The notes beneath the pieces were generated by a model. That model made no database searches and had not been told where the DNA came from. It worked only from the letters and a program-made list of their open reading frames with translations. From assembly GCA_026400435.1 (NCBI GenBank), contig JAPLOZ010000059.1, positions 1 to 64,000 on the forward strand: a stretch of 64,000 nt of DNA. The letters are read 5' to 3'. The position numbers were made by a program, and so were the translations under genes. This document shows positions 52,036-61,853 of the stretch, piece after piece. Each line of letters begins with the position of its first letter. Position 1 is the stretch's first letter. Source of the DNA: Hyphomicrobiales bacterium. GTDB lineage: Bacteria; Pseudomonadota; Alphaproteobacteria; Rhizobiales; Rhizobiaceae.

Positions 52036-52428
52036 TCAAATGCCGTCTGGTTTCTTCCGCCGCCAGCCCTTTGCCGTCTTCACGCAATCTGCAATCGGCT
52101 TGACCAGCGCGGCATCCCATCCCCGGTCCTGCACGATGCGCGTGGCCGTTTCCTTGTTCGACGCGCTGCCTTCCGCCTCGTGCTTCAATATCAGACTATA
52201 CAGTTCGCCCCTGCGAAAGCGGTTCGGCTTCTGGCGTAGCGGCACGATCTGCGACGGGTCGCCCCTGTAGCCAAGGATCAGCAGCACGGCGTCGATGTGC
52301 TGTAGCTGGCCCGCCAGGTCCGCACCCTTGAACTTGATCAGACCGGATATCTCGGCACGCTTGGCGACCAGCGCATTGATCGCGTGTTCGTAGCGGGTGG
52401 AGCGGACAATGGGGGCAACTCTCGGCAT
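52036..52428 (-). CDS. conserved hypothetical protein, element passenger
   Basis: [54 protein letters not shown]... Confidence 0.7.
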   Translation of the reverse strand: MPRVAPIVRSTRYEHAINALVAKRAEISGLIKFKGADLAGQLQHIDAVLLILGYRGDPSQIVPLRQKPNRFRRGELYSLILKHEAEGSASNKETATRIVQDRGWDAALVKPIADCVKTAKGWRRKKPDGI

Positions 52429-52471
52429 CCCTTTATTCTAGGGGAATCCGGGTCTATGGTCCTGCGGAGAG

Positions 52472-52495
52472 TTGGTGCGTTTGCTACCTAAGGCC
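52472..52495 (-). repeat. right terminal inverted repeat
   Basis: ttggtgcgtttgctacctaaggcc = reverse complement of left TIR. Confidence 0.93.
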
Positions 52496-52496
52496 G

Positions 52497-52802
52497 CAGT
52501 TCCGCATTCTCTTCCTCGACAAGAAGAATGCCCTGATCGCCGACGAGATACAGCAGACCGGAACGGTCGATCATACGCCGGTCTATCCGCGCGAGGTGAT
52601 CAGGCGGGCGCTGGAACTGTCCTCGACCGCGATCATCCTGGTGCACAACCACCCTTCCGGCGACCCGACGCCTTCGCGCGCCGACATCGAGATGACCAAG
52701 ACGATCATGGAATCCGGCCGGCCGCTGGGGATAGCCGTGCACGATCACATCATCGTGGGGAAGAAGGGATTTGCCAGCATGAAGGGCCTGCAACTGATCT
52801 GA
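52497..52802 (+). pseudogene. radC: RadC C-terminal part (catalytic JAMM motif) severed by the element
   Basis: [68 protein letters not shown]... Confidence 0.93.
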
Positions 52803-52807
52803 AACGC

Positions 52808-52843
52808 GAAGGGCCGCGCGAGACCAGGTCCGCGCGGCCCTTG
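52808..52843. terminator. stem-loop between convergent radC and tig
   Basis: aagggccgcgcg agaccaggtc cgcgcggccctt. Confidence 0.7.
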
Positions 52844-52863
52844 ATACAGATACAGACCGGATA

Positions 52864-54342
52864 TTATTCGGTGTCGGCGGCCTTCTTCTTGGCGGGCGCC
52901 TTTTTCTTGGGTGCTTCGCCAGCAGTCTCGCCGGCGGCTGCTTCGTCGGCCTTCTTGGCCTTCTTCGGCGCGGCCTTCCTGGCGGGAGCAGCCTCGGTTT
53001 CAGCCTCGTCGTCGGCCATCAGCTCTTCCTTCGACACCTTGCTGTCGGTGACGGAAACCTGGCCGAGCAGGTGATCGATGACCTTCTCCTCGAAGATCGG
53101 CGCGCGCACCGAATTGATGGCGTTGGGGTTGTTGCGGTAGAATTCGAAGGCTTCCTGCTGCTGGTTGGCGGGGAAGCGGCGCACCGTGTCGAACAGTGCG
53201 CGCTGCACTTCCTCGTCCGACACCTGCACGGCGGCCTTGTCGCCAATCTCGGCAAGCACGAGGCCAAGCCGTACGCGGCGCTCCGCAAGCCGCGTGTATT
53301 CGGCGCGCGCCTCTTCCTCGGTCGTCTCCTCGTCGGCAAAGGTCCGGCCGGCGAGTTCGAGATCGCGGTTGACCTGGTTCCAGATGTTGGTGAACTCGGC
53401 TTCGACAAGCTTGGAAGGCGCTTCGAACTTGTAGGCGCCGTCGAGCTGGTCGAGCAATTGGCGCTTGACCTTCTGGCGCGTCATCGAGCCGAACTGGTTC
53501 TCAAGCTGGCCGCGAACGATCTCGCGCAGCTTGTCGAGCGACTCAAGGCCGAGCGATTTGGCGGTTTCGTCGTTGATCTCGAGCGGGCCCGGCTTCGCCA
53601 CTTCGCCGACCGTAACGTCGAAGGTGGCTTCCTTGCCCGCCAGATGCCGCGCGCTGTAGTTGTCCGGGAAGGTGACGGTGATCTGTTTCTGGTCGCCGGC
53701 CTTGACGCCGACAAGCTGATCTTCGAAGCCGGGGATGAACTCCTTCGAGCCAAGCACCAGCGGCTGGCCATTGCCGGCGCCGCCATCGAAGGCGACGCCA
53801 TCGATCTTGCCGAGATAGTCGATTGTGACGCGGTCGCCCTGCTCGGCCTTGCCGTCCTTCGCCTCGTAGCTGCGGGTCGACTCCGCAACCCGCTTCACCT
53901 GATCCTCGATCTCGCTGTCCGGGACGTCGTAAACCGGGCGGTTGACCGCGATGCCCGAAAAAGCCTGGATCTCGAAGCTCGGGATGACCTCGTAGGCGAG
54001 CTGGAACTCGAAGTCGGCGTTGCCGGCGAGGATCTTCTCGGCTTCCTTCTCGTCCTCGGTCATCGTGACCTCGGGCTGCATGGCGGCCTTCTCGCCGCGA
54101 TCGGCGATGATGTGGCGGGCCTGGTTGGACAGGAGATCGTTCACCACCTCGGCCATGAAGGACTTGCCATAGACCTTGCGCAGGTGCTGGAGCGGCACCT
54201 TGCCGGGCCGGAAGCCGTTGATGCGGGCCTTGTCCTTGATGTCGTGCAGCCGCGCCAGAAGCTTGGCTTCCATGTCGCCGGCAGGCACTGTGACCTTTAT
54301 CTCGCGCTTGAGGCCGGAATTCAGCGTTTCGGTAACCTGCAT
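52864..54342 (-). CDS. tig: trigger factor
   Basis: [47 protein letters not shown]. Confidence 0.97.
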   Translation of the reverse strand: MQVTETLNSGLKREIKVTVPAGDMEAKLLARLHDIKDKARINGFRPGKVPLQHLRKVYGKSFMAEVVNDLLSNQARHIIADRGEKAAMQPEVTMTEDEKEAEKILAGNADFEFQLAYEVIPSFEIQAFSGIAVNRPVYDVPDSEIEDQVKRVAESTRSYEAKDGKAEQGDRVTIDYLGKIDGVAFDGGAGNGQPLVLGSKEFIPGFEDQLVGVKAGDQKQITVTFPDNYSARHLAGKEATFDVTVGEVAKPGPLEINDETAKSLGLESLDKLREIVRGQLENQFGSMTRQKVKRQLLDQLDGAYKFEAPSKLVEAEFTNIWNQVNRDLELAGRTFADEETTEEEARAEYTRLAERRVRLGLVLAEIGDKAAVQVSDEEVQRALFDTVRRFPANQQQEAFEFYRNNPNAINSVRAPIFEEKVIDHLLGQVSVTDSKVSKEELMADDEAETEAAPARKAAPKKAKKADEAAAGETAGEAPKKKAPAKKKAADTE

Positions 54343-54695
54343 CGTCAAGGACCTTCGTTTCCAGAATCCGTGCAACCTGTACGGCCTCGCCGTTCAGCCT
54401 GCCGGTGTATTCGTGCCGGAGTGGCTAATGAATGTGCGGGCTGAGCGTGCAGTCCTGCCGGCCGCTGCCGGCTCGGATTCCTTGCGCTCGACACGCGCTG
54501 TGGTCAGTAAGTCATTGTTTTTTCAGCGCCTTACCAAACCCGCCAGCTGCGGATCGTTCTCTCCCGTCACAATTGCCACGCCTTTTGTCACACACGTCGC
54601 CTATTTTCAACACTTCTTCGCGCCCGGTCGCCTCGAACCACCTCTCCGCCGCGACATTGACAGAATGATGGCTGCCATGTGATTGGCGCTGTCGC

Positions 54696-54780
54696 GCGGA
54701 TGTGGCGGAATTGGTAGACGCCCTGGATTTAGGTTCCAGTGCCGAAAGGCGTGGGGGTTCGAGTCCCTTCATCCGCACCA
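54696..54780 (+). tRNA. tRNA-Leu (anticodon TAG)
   Basis: gcggatg...ctgga tttaggt tccag...ggttcgagtcc...catccgc acca; class II variable arm. Confidence 0.95.
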
Positions 54781-54895
54781 GCGTCCTGCCTGTGCCGGTT
54801 TGCCCTGCGACACCGCGCGGCTGGCATTTGGGGCTTTTTCCCGGTACTTTTCGCCGACTTGCCGCGCATCAACCACGTCGGCGGAGGTATCTGCC

Positions 54896-55339
54896 ATGGT
54901 CATCGAGGAAATGCCCGAACAGGACTGCCTGGCGGTTCTCAAGGCCGCGCGGATGGCTCATCTTGCCTGTGCGAAGGACGGCCGCCCCTACATCGTGCCG
55001 ATCACCATCGCCGTTGCGGAACACAGCATCTACAGCTTCTCGCTGCCCGGCCAGAAGATCGAATGGATGCGGGCCAACCCGCACGTCTGCCTCCAGGTCG
55101 ACGATTTCGGGAAGGGCGGCGGGTGGAAGAGCGTGGTCGTCAACGGGGCATTCGTCGAATTGCCCGACCGCATCGGCTCCAAGTTGGAGCGCGAACACGC
55201 CTGGTCGCTGCTGAGCGCGCACGCCAACTGGTGGGAGCCCGGCGCGCTGAAGCCGGTGACATCAGCCATTCCCCCGCAGCACCTCTTCTACAAGATAACG
55301 ATCGACACGATGACCGGCCGCCACGCGGTGCCGCAGTAA
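54896..55339 (+). CDS. pyridoxamine 5'-phosphate oxidase family protein
   Basis: LKAARMAHLACAKDGRPYIVPITIAV; HVCLQVDDF; start moved to 54896. Confidence 0.9.
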   Translation: MVIEEMPEQDCLAVLKAARMAHLACAKDGRPYIVPITIAVAEHSIYSFSLPGQKIEWMRANPHVCLQVDDFGKGGGWKSVVVNGAFVELPDRIGSKLEREHAWSLLSAHANWWEPGALKPVTSAIPPQHLFYKITIDTMTGRHAVPQ

Positions 55340-55459
55340 GTCCGCTTCGGCGGCTGCCGGCGTGGGTAACCCTGTTTCACACCACGCTCTGGCCTAAGCG
55401 GCCAAACCGCCCTATCTTCCGTTTTGGATGCGCTGCAAGTCCCTGTTAGGAGTTGGACG

Positions 55460-56065
55460 ATGATACAGCCCCGGTCTGCCATTCGCGCCATGGTTCTCGC
55501 CACGGGCGTGGCTCTGGCGTTGACCTTCCCGCTTTCGGCGGCGCCGCGTTTGGCAGTCGATACCCCCGCCGCCCGATCCGACGTGGTCAAGGTTCAGGAC
55601 AGCGCGAAGATCATTCGGCGCGACAAGCCGCATGACGGTGCGTGGAACCGCCCGGACCATCGCGGCGAAGTGCATCGCGAAGGCCGCCGCGAAGCGCGCG
55701 ACGGGCAAGGACGCAACAACATCTATCGGCCCCGCGCCACGCCGAAATATGCCTACGACGCCCAAGGCAATTTCCGGGTCTACGACGGCAATCGCCCAAG
55801 GCGCGACGGCCGCTGGCACGAACGGCGCGACGACTGGCGCTGGTCGAAAGACTGGCGCGGGTGGGACGATCGCGGCGATTGGGCGGATGGCCAGTGGGAC
55901 AACGGGGGCCATTGGGACAACGGGGGCCATTGGGACGATCATGGTCACTGGGACGACGGGCATCGGCGCCCTCGCTACAAGATGAACAGTTTCGGCTACC
56001 AGCAGCCTTCGCCTGGGCTGAATCAGGTGCTGACCGCCGCTCCCAAGCAAACCGAGGCGCAGTAG
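55460..56065 (+). CDS. secreted hypothetical protein with W/D/G/H tandem repeats
   Basis: Signal peptide; WDNGGHWDNGGHWDDHGHWDDGH. Confidence 0.75.
   Translation: MIQPRSAIRAMVLATGVALALTFPLSAAPRLAVDTPAARSDVVKVQDSAKIIRRDKPHDGAWNRPDHRGEVHREGRREARDGQGRNNIYRPRATPKYAYDAQGNFRVYDGNRPRRDGRWHERRDDWRWSKDWRGWDDRGDWADGQWDNGGHWDNGGHWDDHGHWDDGHRRPRYKMNSFGYQQPSPGLNQVLTAAPKQTEAQ
55895..55966 (+). repeat. 18-bp tandem repeat (tgggacaacgggggccat), about 4 units
   Basis: Two perfect copies followed by two degenerate copies, in frame. Confidence 0.85.
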
Positions 56066-56128
56066 CCGCCTGTTCGAGCGAAGCCGTTGCCCTTGTCCGG
56101 CGAGGCGCGTGAGCCTCGCCACCCCTGC

Positions 56129-56329
56129 CTAATACCGCCGCCTGGGCGCTAGCGCCGCAAAAGCCAGCGCCACCAACAGCGTGGTCACGCCGACCGTCAC
56201 GATGCCCGCCGGCGTGATCCGCGCGCTCGCCTGGATCGAAATGCTCTTGCCGATCCTGACGGCGTAGTTGGCCTTCATCTCCTCCGGATGGGTCGGGATG
56301 TCGGTGTCGAGAGGCGGAACGTCTGCCAT
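56129..56329 (-). CDS. small hypothetical membrane protein (66 aa)
   Basis: MADVPPLDTDIPTHPEEMKANYAVRIGKSISIQASARITPAGIVTVGVTTLLVALAFAAL. Confidence 0.6.
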   Translation of the reverse strand: MADVPPLDTDIPTHPEEMKANYAVRIGKSISIQASARITPAGIVTVGVTTLLVALAFAALAPRRRY

Positions 56330-56508
56330 GCGTAATCTCCCGGCGGCGTGGTGTGGATAGTGCCCATGTCCCTCCGCGTCGCGGGGACCTGATGCGTGTA
56401 AGAAATCGGTGCGATGAATCATTTGCCGTTAGTTTGCATCCACTGACCGATACTAGGGGGGATATTATACGTATCGGCAGAGGAGAAAGGCAGAATGTCT
56501 AGTAGAAT

Positions 56509-56583
56509 TGGTACGCCCAGCCGGAATCGAACCGGCCTTACCGCCGTGAAAGGGCGGTGTCCTAACCGATAGACGATGGGCGC
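56509..56583 (-). tRNA. tRNA-Glu (anticodon TTC)
   Basis: Minus: GCGCCCATCGTCTATCGGTTAGGACACCGCCCTTTCACGGCGGTAAGGCCGGTTCGATTCCGGCTGGGCGTACCA. Confidence 0.96.
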
Positions 56584-56747
56584 TTCCAGGACGAAGCGGC
56601 TTATAGATGCGTTGCAGGCACGCGGCAACCCGTCAAACGCCTGCCGGGCCAATCTTTTTTGACGCGAATGCGGGAGGGGCGGCGCTCCCGCGAAAGGGTG
56701 CGGCTCGAGGCCGACGGGCGCGGGATAAAGGGCAGTCGGCGGCGCGA

Positions 56748-57875
56748 TCAGGTCTTGCGGCCGCCGCACTTCCAGTTCCAGTCGCGCTCTGGCCCGATGT
56801 CGATGTGGACAGACGCATGGCAATAGGTGCCGACGCCGCCGCGGTCGGGCATGGCGCGGGCATATTTGGCGAGTTCCCACTTGCTGACGCCCGGAAGCTG
56901 CACGTCCACCGCCGCGCAGAACATGTGCTGCGACCGTTCCGCGCCGCGCACCTTCTTGTTGTAGGACGGGCTGCGGTAGCCGGAGGTGACCACCAGCCGC
57001 TTGCCGAAATGGCTTTCGATCTGCTTGAGCATGCGCACCAGCTTCGGCTTGAGGCAGGCGGTGTCGACGGATTCGCGCTGCTTCAAGAGGCCGTTGGGCG
57101 CCAGCCGCGCCATGCCGCCGGCCGACGCCATCTGCACGCCGCCCATCTCGTCCTCGTAGACGTCGATGTCGCTGTCGTCGTCGATGCCGGACTTGCGCTT
57201 GATCTCGAACAGATTGGTCTTGCGCACGCCGGGCAGCGAGAAATCTCCGGCGCCGTCGTCAACGCCATTGTCCTCGGCGCCGAGTGCTGCAAAACGCACC
57301 GAAGCCTGCTCCTTGCGCTTCTCCTCGTTCGGATCGGGAAGCGCGATGACCGGCTTGGCCTTGGCCTCGCGCGCGGCGGCCGGCTGGGTTGCACCGGCAT
57401 CCGAAGGCGTCGATCCGAAGAACGATGACAGGAAGCTTTTCTTCTTGGGTTCGATGGGCGCGGTGGGCATGGTGCCAGCCGTCAGGATCGGTCCGCCGTT
57501 CTCGAGCACCTGCCCGGTCGGCGATGGCTCAAGCTCCACGATCTTCCTGGCGGGCGCGGCGGCAGGCTCGGCCGCCGCGGCAGGTTCGCCCCCGGCTGCG
57601 GCGAGCGCAAGTTCGGCGGACTGTTGTTCGGAAGGCTTGGCTTCGGCAGCCGCGGCTTCGGCCGGCGTTTTGGCGCCAGCCTTGCCTTTGGGCTGCTCCG
57701 CATCCGGGGTGGCGGCGGCGGCTTCGCCTGCGAGCGCAAGGTCGGCCGAGGGCGCCCCGGCTTCGGTCGACTGCGCGAGTTCCATCGTCGGTTCGGTCGT
57801 CGACGAGCAGGAAGCCAGCAACACGGCAAGGATCGCCGCCACGGCAGCGCTGCGTCCTCCACGCGTCGGGCGCAT
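56748..57875 (-). CDS. M15A-like D-Ala-D-Ala carboxypeptidase family lipoprotein
   Basis: Lipobox AVLLASCSS; VVTSGYRSPSYNKKVRGAERSQHMFCAAVDVQLPGVSKWELAKYARAMPDRGGVGTY. Confidence 0.88.
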   Translation of the reverse strand: MRPTRGGRSAAVAAILAVLLASCSSTTEPTMELAQSTEAGAPSADLALAGEAAAATPDAEQPKGKAGAKTPAEAAAAEAKPSEQQSAELALAAAGGEPAAAAEPAAAPARKIVELEPSPTGQVLENGGPILTAGTMPTAPIEPKKKSFLSSFFGSTPSDAGATQPAAAREAKAKPVIALPDPNEEKRKEQASVRFAALGAEDNGVDDGAGDFSLPGVRKTNLFEIKRKSGIDDDSDIDVYEDEMGGVQMASAGGMARLAPNGLLKQRESVDTACLKPKLVRMLKQIESHFGKRLVVTSGYRSPSYNKKVRGAERSQHMFCAAVDVQLPGVSKWELAKYARAMPDRGGVGTYCHASVHIDIGPERDWNWKCGGRKT

Positions 57876-58089
57876 TCCTGAAACCAAACGTTTCCCCTGC
57901 TCTGCCGCGGTTGCGGGCTCCACCCGCCCTTACGCCGCTCTCACACGAGCTCAGACATCTTGCCGAACCGCATACTCAAGGTCGGCGCTAGGCACCAATT
58001 GAGTCCGGATCATGTCTTGCGGACACCTTTTCGCCCGCTTTGACCCGCCAGGTCAATCCACAGCGCTTGCGGCGGGCCGACGGGCAACG

Positions 58090-59922
58090 CTACACGCGGA
58101 CCTTCACATAGGTGCCTGGGGCATCGCCCAGAACCTTCGCGCCCTTGCCCGGTTTGCGCGCCCTGGTGCGCCTGTCGTCCTGCCTGACGATCCAGTCCTG
58201 CCAGTGCGGCCACCATGAGCCGGCGGTCTCTGTTGCCCCGGCAAGCCAGTCCTCCAGGCTGCCGGTCGGCTTTCCGCCGGTCCAGAACTGGTATTTCCCG
58301 GCGTGCGGAGGGTTGACCACGCCGGCGATGTGCCCCGAGCCGGTCAGCACGAACTCGACGTCGCCGCCAAAGAACCTGCTGCCCAGGAATACCGAGCGCG
58401 CCGGCGCGATGTGGTCCTCCTTCGTGGCGAGGTTGTAGACCGGGATGGTGACGTCCGACAGCGACAGCGTGCGCCCCGCCAGTTCCATCCTGCCCTGCGA
58501 CAGCGTGTTCTCGAGATAGCAGTTGCGCAGGTAGTAGGAGTGGTTGGCCGACGCCATGCGCGTCGAATCGGCGTTCCAGTAGAGCAGGTCGAAGGGCAGG
58601 GGATCCTTGCCGCGCATGTAGTTGTTCACGACGTAGGGCCAGATCAAGTCGCCCGAGCGCAGCATGTTGAAGGCGGTCGCCATCCTTGTGCCTTCGAGAT
58701 AGCCCTTGTCGGTCATCGAGCGCTCGACAGCCGCCACCTGGTCCTCGTCGACGAAAACCTTGAGGTCGCCGGCATAGGTGAAGTCGACCTGCGTGGCGAA
58801 GAAGGTGACCGACCTGATGCGGTCGTCGCCCTCCTGCGCCATCAGGGCGAGCGCCGCTGCGAGCAGCGTGCCGCCGACGCAATAGCCGGCCGCGTTGACC
58901 TCCCGCTCGCCGGTCGTCTTTTCGATCGTATCGAGTGCGTATTGCAGACCTTCGCGGATGTAGGCTTCCCAGTTCTTGGCGCCGTGGCGCTCGTCCGGAT
59001 TGACCCAGGAGATCACGAACACGGTGTGGCCCTGCGCGACAGCCCAGCGGATGAAGGATTTTTCCGGATTGAGATCGAGTATGTAGAACTTGTTGATCCA
59101 GGGCGGGCAGATCAGCAGCGGCCGCTTCAGGACCGTGTCGGTCGCCGGATCGTACTGGATGATCTCGGCGACGTCGCTGCGCCCGACGACCTTGCCGGGG
59201 GTCGTGGCGACATTGCGTCCGATCTCGAAGCTCGACGGGTCGGCCTGCCTGAGCTTGAGGTCGCCATGTCCCGCCGCGATGTCCTCGGCCAGCATCTTCA
59301 TGCCGCGCACCAGGTTGGCGCCGTTGGAGGCGACCGTTTCGCGGAACAGCTCGGGATTGGTGAGGATGAAGTTCGACGGCGAGATCGCGTTGGAAATCTG
59401 CTTCACGTAGAAGCTCGCCTTTTGGCGCGTGTGTTCGTCCAGCCCGTCGGCTCGGTCGACCAGGTCGCCCGCCCAGCGGGAGGTGACGAGGTAGGCCTGC
59501 TTGAGGAAATCGAAGAATGCGTTCTTGCCCCATTCGGGGTCCTGGAACCGCTTGTCGCCGCGATCGGGCTCGACCGCGTCCTGCGGCGGAACGCCTGTCC
59601 TGACGTGGCTGATCGCGTTGCTCCAGACGGTCAGGTAGCCGGCGAACAGCCGGGTCTGCGCCTCAAGCGCCCGCGCGGGGTCCGATAGCCAGTATTCGGT
59701 GACTTTCGAGAAGGTCTTCACCATGTCGGTCATCGGCTCGGCGACCGTGTCGCGGCGCTCGCCCGTCTCGCGCGGCTCCACCCATGCCGAGGCGGCCTTG
59801 CCGGCCTGCTCGATCATGCGGGCGACATTGAGCGCGAACTGCTCGGGGTCCTTGACCAGGTATTGCTCGACGTCCGGAGCTTCACCGGCGTCGGCCTTGC
59901 CCGGCTCCGCGGCCTTGGACAT
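58090..59922 (-). CDS. phaC: class I poly(R)-hydroxyalkanoic acid synthase
   Basis: Lipase-box-like GYCVGGTLL; CPPWINKFYILDLNPEKSFIRW; GSGHIAGVVNPP. Confidence 0.96.
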   Translation of the reverse strand: MSKAAEPGKADAGEAPDVEQYLVKDPEQFALNVARMIEQAGKAASAWVEPRETGERRDTVAEPMTDMVKTFSKVTEYWLSDPARALEAQTRLFAGYLTVWSNAISHVRTGVPPQDAVEPDRGDKRFQDPEWGKNAFFDFLKQAYLVTSRWAGDLVDRADGLDEHTRQKASFYVKQISNAISPSNFILTNPELFRETVASNGANLVRGMKMLAEDIAAGHGDLKLRQADPSSFEIGRNVATTPGKVVGRSDVAEIIQYDPATDTVLKRPLLICPPWINKFYILDLNPEKSFIRWAVAQGHTVFVISWVNPDERHGAKNWEAYIREGLQYALDTIEKTTGEREVNAAGYCVGGTLLAAALALMAQEGDDRIRSVTFFATQVDFTYAGDLKVFVDEDQVAAVERSMTDKGYLEGTRMATAFNMLRSGDLIWPYVVNNYMRGKDPLPFDLLYWNADSTRMASANHSYYLRNCYLENTLSQGRMELAGRTLSLSDVTIPVYNLATKEDHIAPARSVFLGSRFFGGDVEFVLTGSGHIAGVVNPPHAGKYQFWTGGKPTGSLEDWLAGATETAGSWWPHWQDWIVRQDDRRTRARKPGKGAKVLGDAPGTYVKVRV

Positions 59923-60166
59923 TTGAAAGGGTTCCTCCTCAGGCGTTTTCTTGACATATTATCATGGGACGTCCAATGCGTTCTATTGCCGATGTCCCGA
60001 ATACGAAATCCCGGCTTGATATATGCCGGCGCAACACGGATTTCGAATTCGACAGGACACCAGCAAGATATGATCTTTGTGTGGTTTTGGATTTTGAAGT
60101 TCGTCCCTGAGTTGCTGCTACCGACAGCGAACTTCCAATCCACCACACTATGCGGCGGGCGAAGAT

Positions 60167-60526
60167 ATGGCATATGGTAAAGGCGGATGGCTTTTTTCCA
60201 ACGTGAGCTTCTCCATGCTCGCCGCAGCCGTTCTCGCCGCAGGCTGCACCACCGCCCCGGTGGAGGAGGTCGCGATGGCGCCGGGCCGCAGCGGAACGCC
60301 GACCGACACGGGGACCTTCCCCAACCTGAACATTCCCCAGCAGGCGGCGACGACGCAATTCACCGAGGATGAGAAGAAGGCGAAGCTCTCGCGCCTCACC
60401 GCATTGCAGCCGAAGCAGAATCCCGGCGACCCGGACGCCAATGCCGCCGCCGAGGCGCAGCGCAAACGCCTCAAGGTCTCCGCGGACAACCAGGACGAGA
60501 CGCTGAAGGTCATCGAGGGCGAGTAG
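60167..60526 (+). CDS. small lipoprotein
   Basis: LAAAVLAAGCTTAP lipobox; basic/charged C-terminus. Confidence 0.72.
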   Translation: MAYGKGGWLFSNVSFSMLAAAVLAAGCTTAPVEEVAMAPGRSGTPTDTGTFPNLNIPQQAATTQFTEDEKKAKLSRLTALQPKQNPGDPDANAAAEAQRKRLKVSADNQDETLKVIEGE

Positions 60527-60594
60527 CCTCGACCAAGACGTCAAATCGGTATATACGCGCCGCGAGCAAGCCCCCAGCGCCCGGATTTCTCGAT

Positions 60595-61812
60595 ATGGAA
60601 GATTTTCACAAGGTCCGCCGCCTTCCGCCCTACGTTTTCGAGCAGGTTAACCGGCTCAAGGGAAGTGCGCGCGCCGCCGGCGCCGACATCATCGATCTGG
60701 GCATGGGCAACCCCGATCTGCCGACGCCGAAGGCGATCGTGGACAAGCTGGTGGAAGTCGTGCGCGACCCGCGCACCCACCGCTATTCTTCCTCGCGTGG
60801 CATACCGGGGCTGCGTCGCGCGCAGGCCGGCTATTACGCCCGCCGGTTCGGCGTGAAGCTGAATCCCGACACGCAGGTGGTGGCGACGCTGGGCTCCAAG
60901 GAAGGCTTCGCCAACATGGCGCAGGCGATCACCGCGCCTGGCGACGTGATCCTGTGCCCGAACCCGACCTATCCGATCCACGCTTTCGGCTTCATCATGT
61001 CCGGCGGCGTGATCCGCTCGCTGCAGGTCGAGCCCAATGACGGTTTCATCCCGGCGCTGGAGCGCGGCATCCGCCATTCGATCCCCAAGCCGCTGGCACT
61101 GATCCTCAACTATCCGTCGAACCCGACGGCGCTCGTGGCAAGCCTCGATTTTTACAAGGATGTCGTCGCCTTCGCCAAGAAGAACGACCTCATCATCCTT
61201 TCGGACCTTGCCTATTCGGAGATCTATTTCGACGGCAATCCGCCGCCTTCGGTGCTCCAGGTTCCGGGCGCGGTCGATGTGACGGTCGAGTTCACGTCGA
61301 TGTCGAAGACCTTCTCCATGCCCGGCTGGCGCATGGGCTTCGCGGTCGGCAACGAGCGACTGATATCGGCGCTGACGCGGGTAAAGTCCTACCTTGACTA
61401 CGGCGCTTTCACGCCGATCCAGGTGGCCGCGACCGCCGCGCTCAACGGCGACGGCTCCGACATCGCGGAGGTTCGCGAGGTCTATCACAAGCGCCGCGAC
61501 GTGATGGTCGATTCCTTCGGCCGCGCCGGCTGGGACATTCCGCCGCCGGCCGCATCGATGTTTGCCTGGGCGCCGATCCCGCCTGCCTTCAAGCACCTCG
61601 GCTCGCTCGAATTCTCCAAGCTTTTGATCGAGCATGCGGACGTGGCGGTGGCGCCCGGCATCGGCTTTGGCGAGCACGGCGACGACTATGTGCGCCTGGC
61701 CTTCGTCGAGAACGAGCACCGCATCCGCCAGGCCGCGCGCAACATCAAGCGGTTCCTCACCTCCTCGGCGAAACAACCCAACAACGTGGTGTCGCTCGCC
61801 ACCCGGCGCTGA
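60595..61812 (+). CDS. class I/II pyridoxal phosphate-dependent aminotransferase
   Basis: IIDLGMGNPDLPTPKAIVDKL; NYPSNPTA; SMSKTFSMPGWRMGF. Confidence 0.94.
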   Translation: MEDFHKVRRLPPYVFEQVNRLKGSARAAGADIIDLGMGNPDLPTPKAIVDKLVEVVRDPRTHRYSSSRGIPGLRRAQAGYYARRFGVKLNPDTQVVATLGSKEGFANMAQAITAPGDVILCPNPTYPIHAFGFIMSGGVIRSLQVEPNDGFIPALERGIRHSIPKPLALILNYPSNPTALVASLDFYKDVVAFAKKNDLIILSDLAYSEIYFDGNPPPSVLQVPGAVDVTVEFTSMSKTFSMPGWRMGFAVGNERLISALTRVKSYLDYGAFTPIQVAATAALNGDGSDIAEVREVYHKRRDVMVDSFGRAGWDIPPPAASMFAWAPIPPAFKHLGSLEFSKLLIEHADVAVAPGIGFGEHGDDYVRLAFVENEHRIRQAARNIKRFLTSSAKQPNNVVSLATRR

Positions 61813-61853
61813 CCCCGACGGCATCAAAGACGGATTGAGGGGCATCTCGGCAC

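Larger units (their letters stand above)
49192..52495. mobile_element. IS1595-family transposable element with passenger genes (3304 bp)
   Basis: Perfect 24-bp TIRs GGCCTTAGGTAGCAAACGCACCAA, flanking duplication gcagttccgc (49182-49191 / 52496-52505), IS1595-type transposase inside. Confidence 0.93.

Noticed and set aside
55895-55966. Possible CRISPR-like direct repeats
   Set aside because: Units are contiguous 18-bp tandem repeats in frame within an ORF, without spacers.
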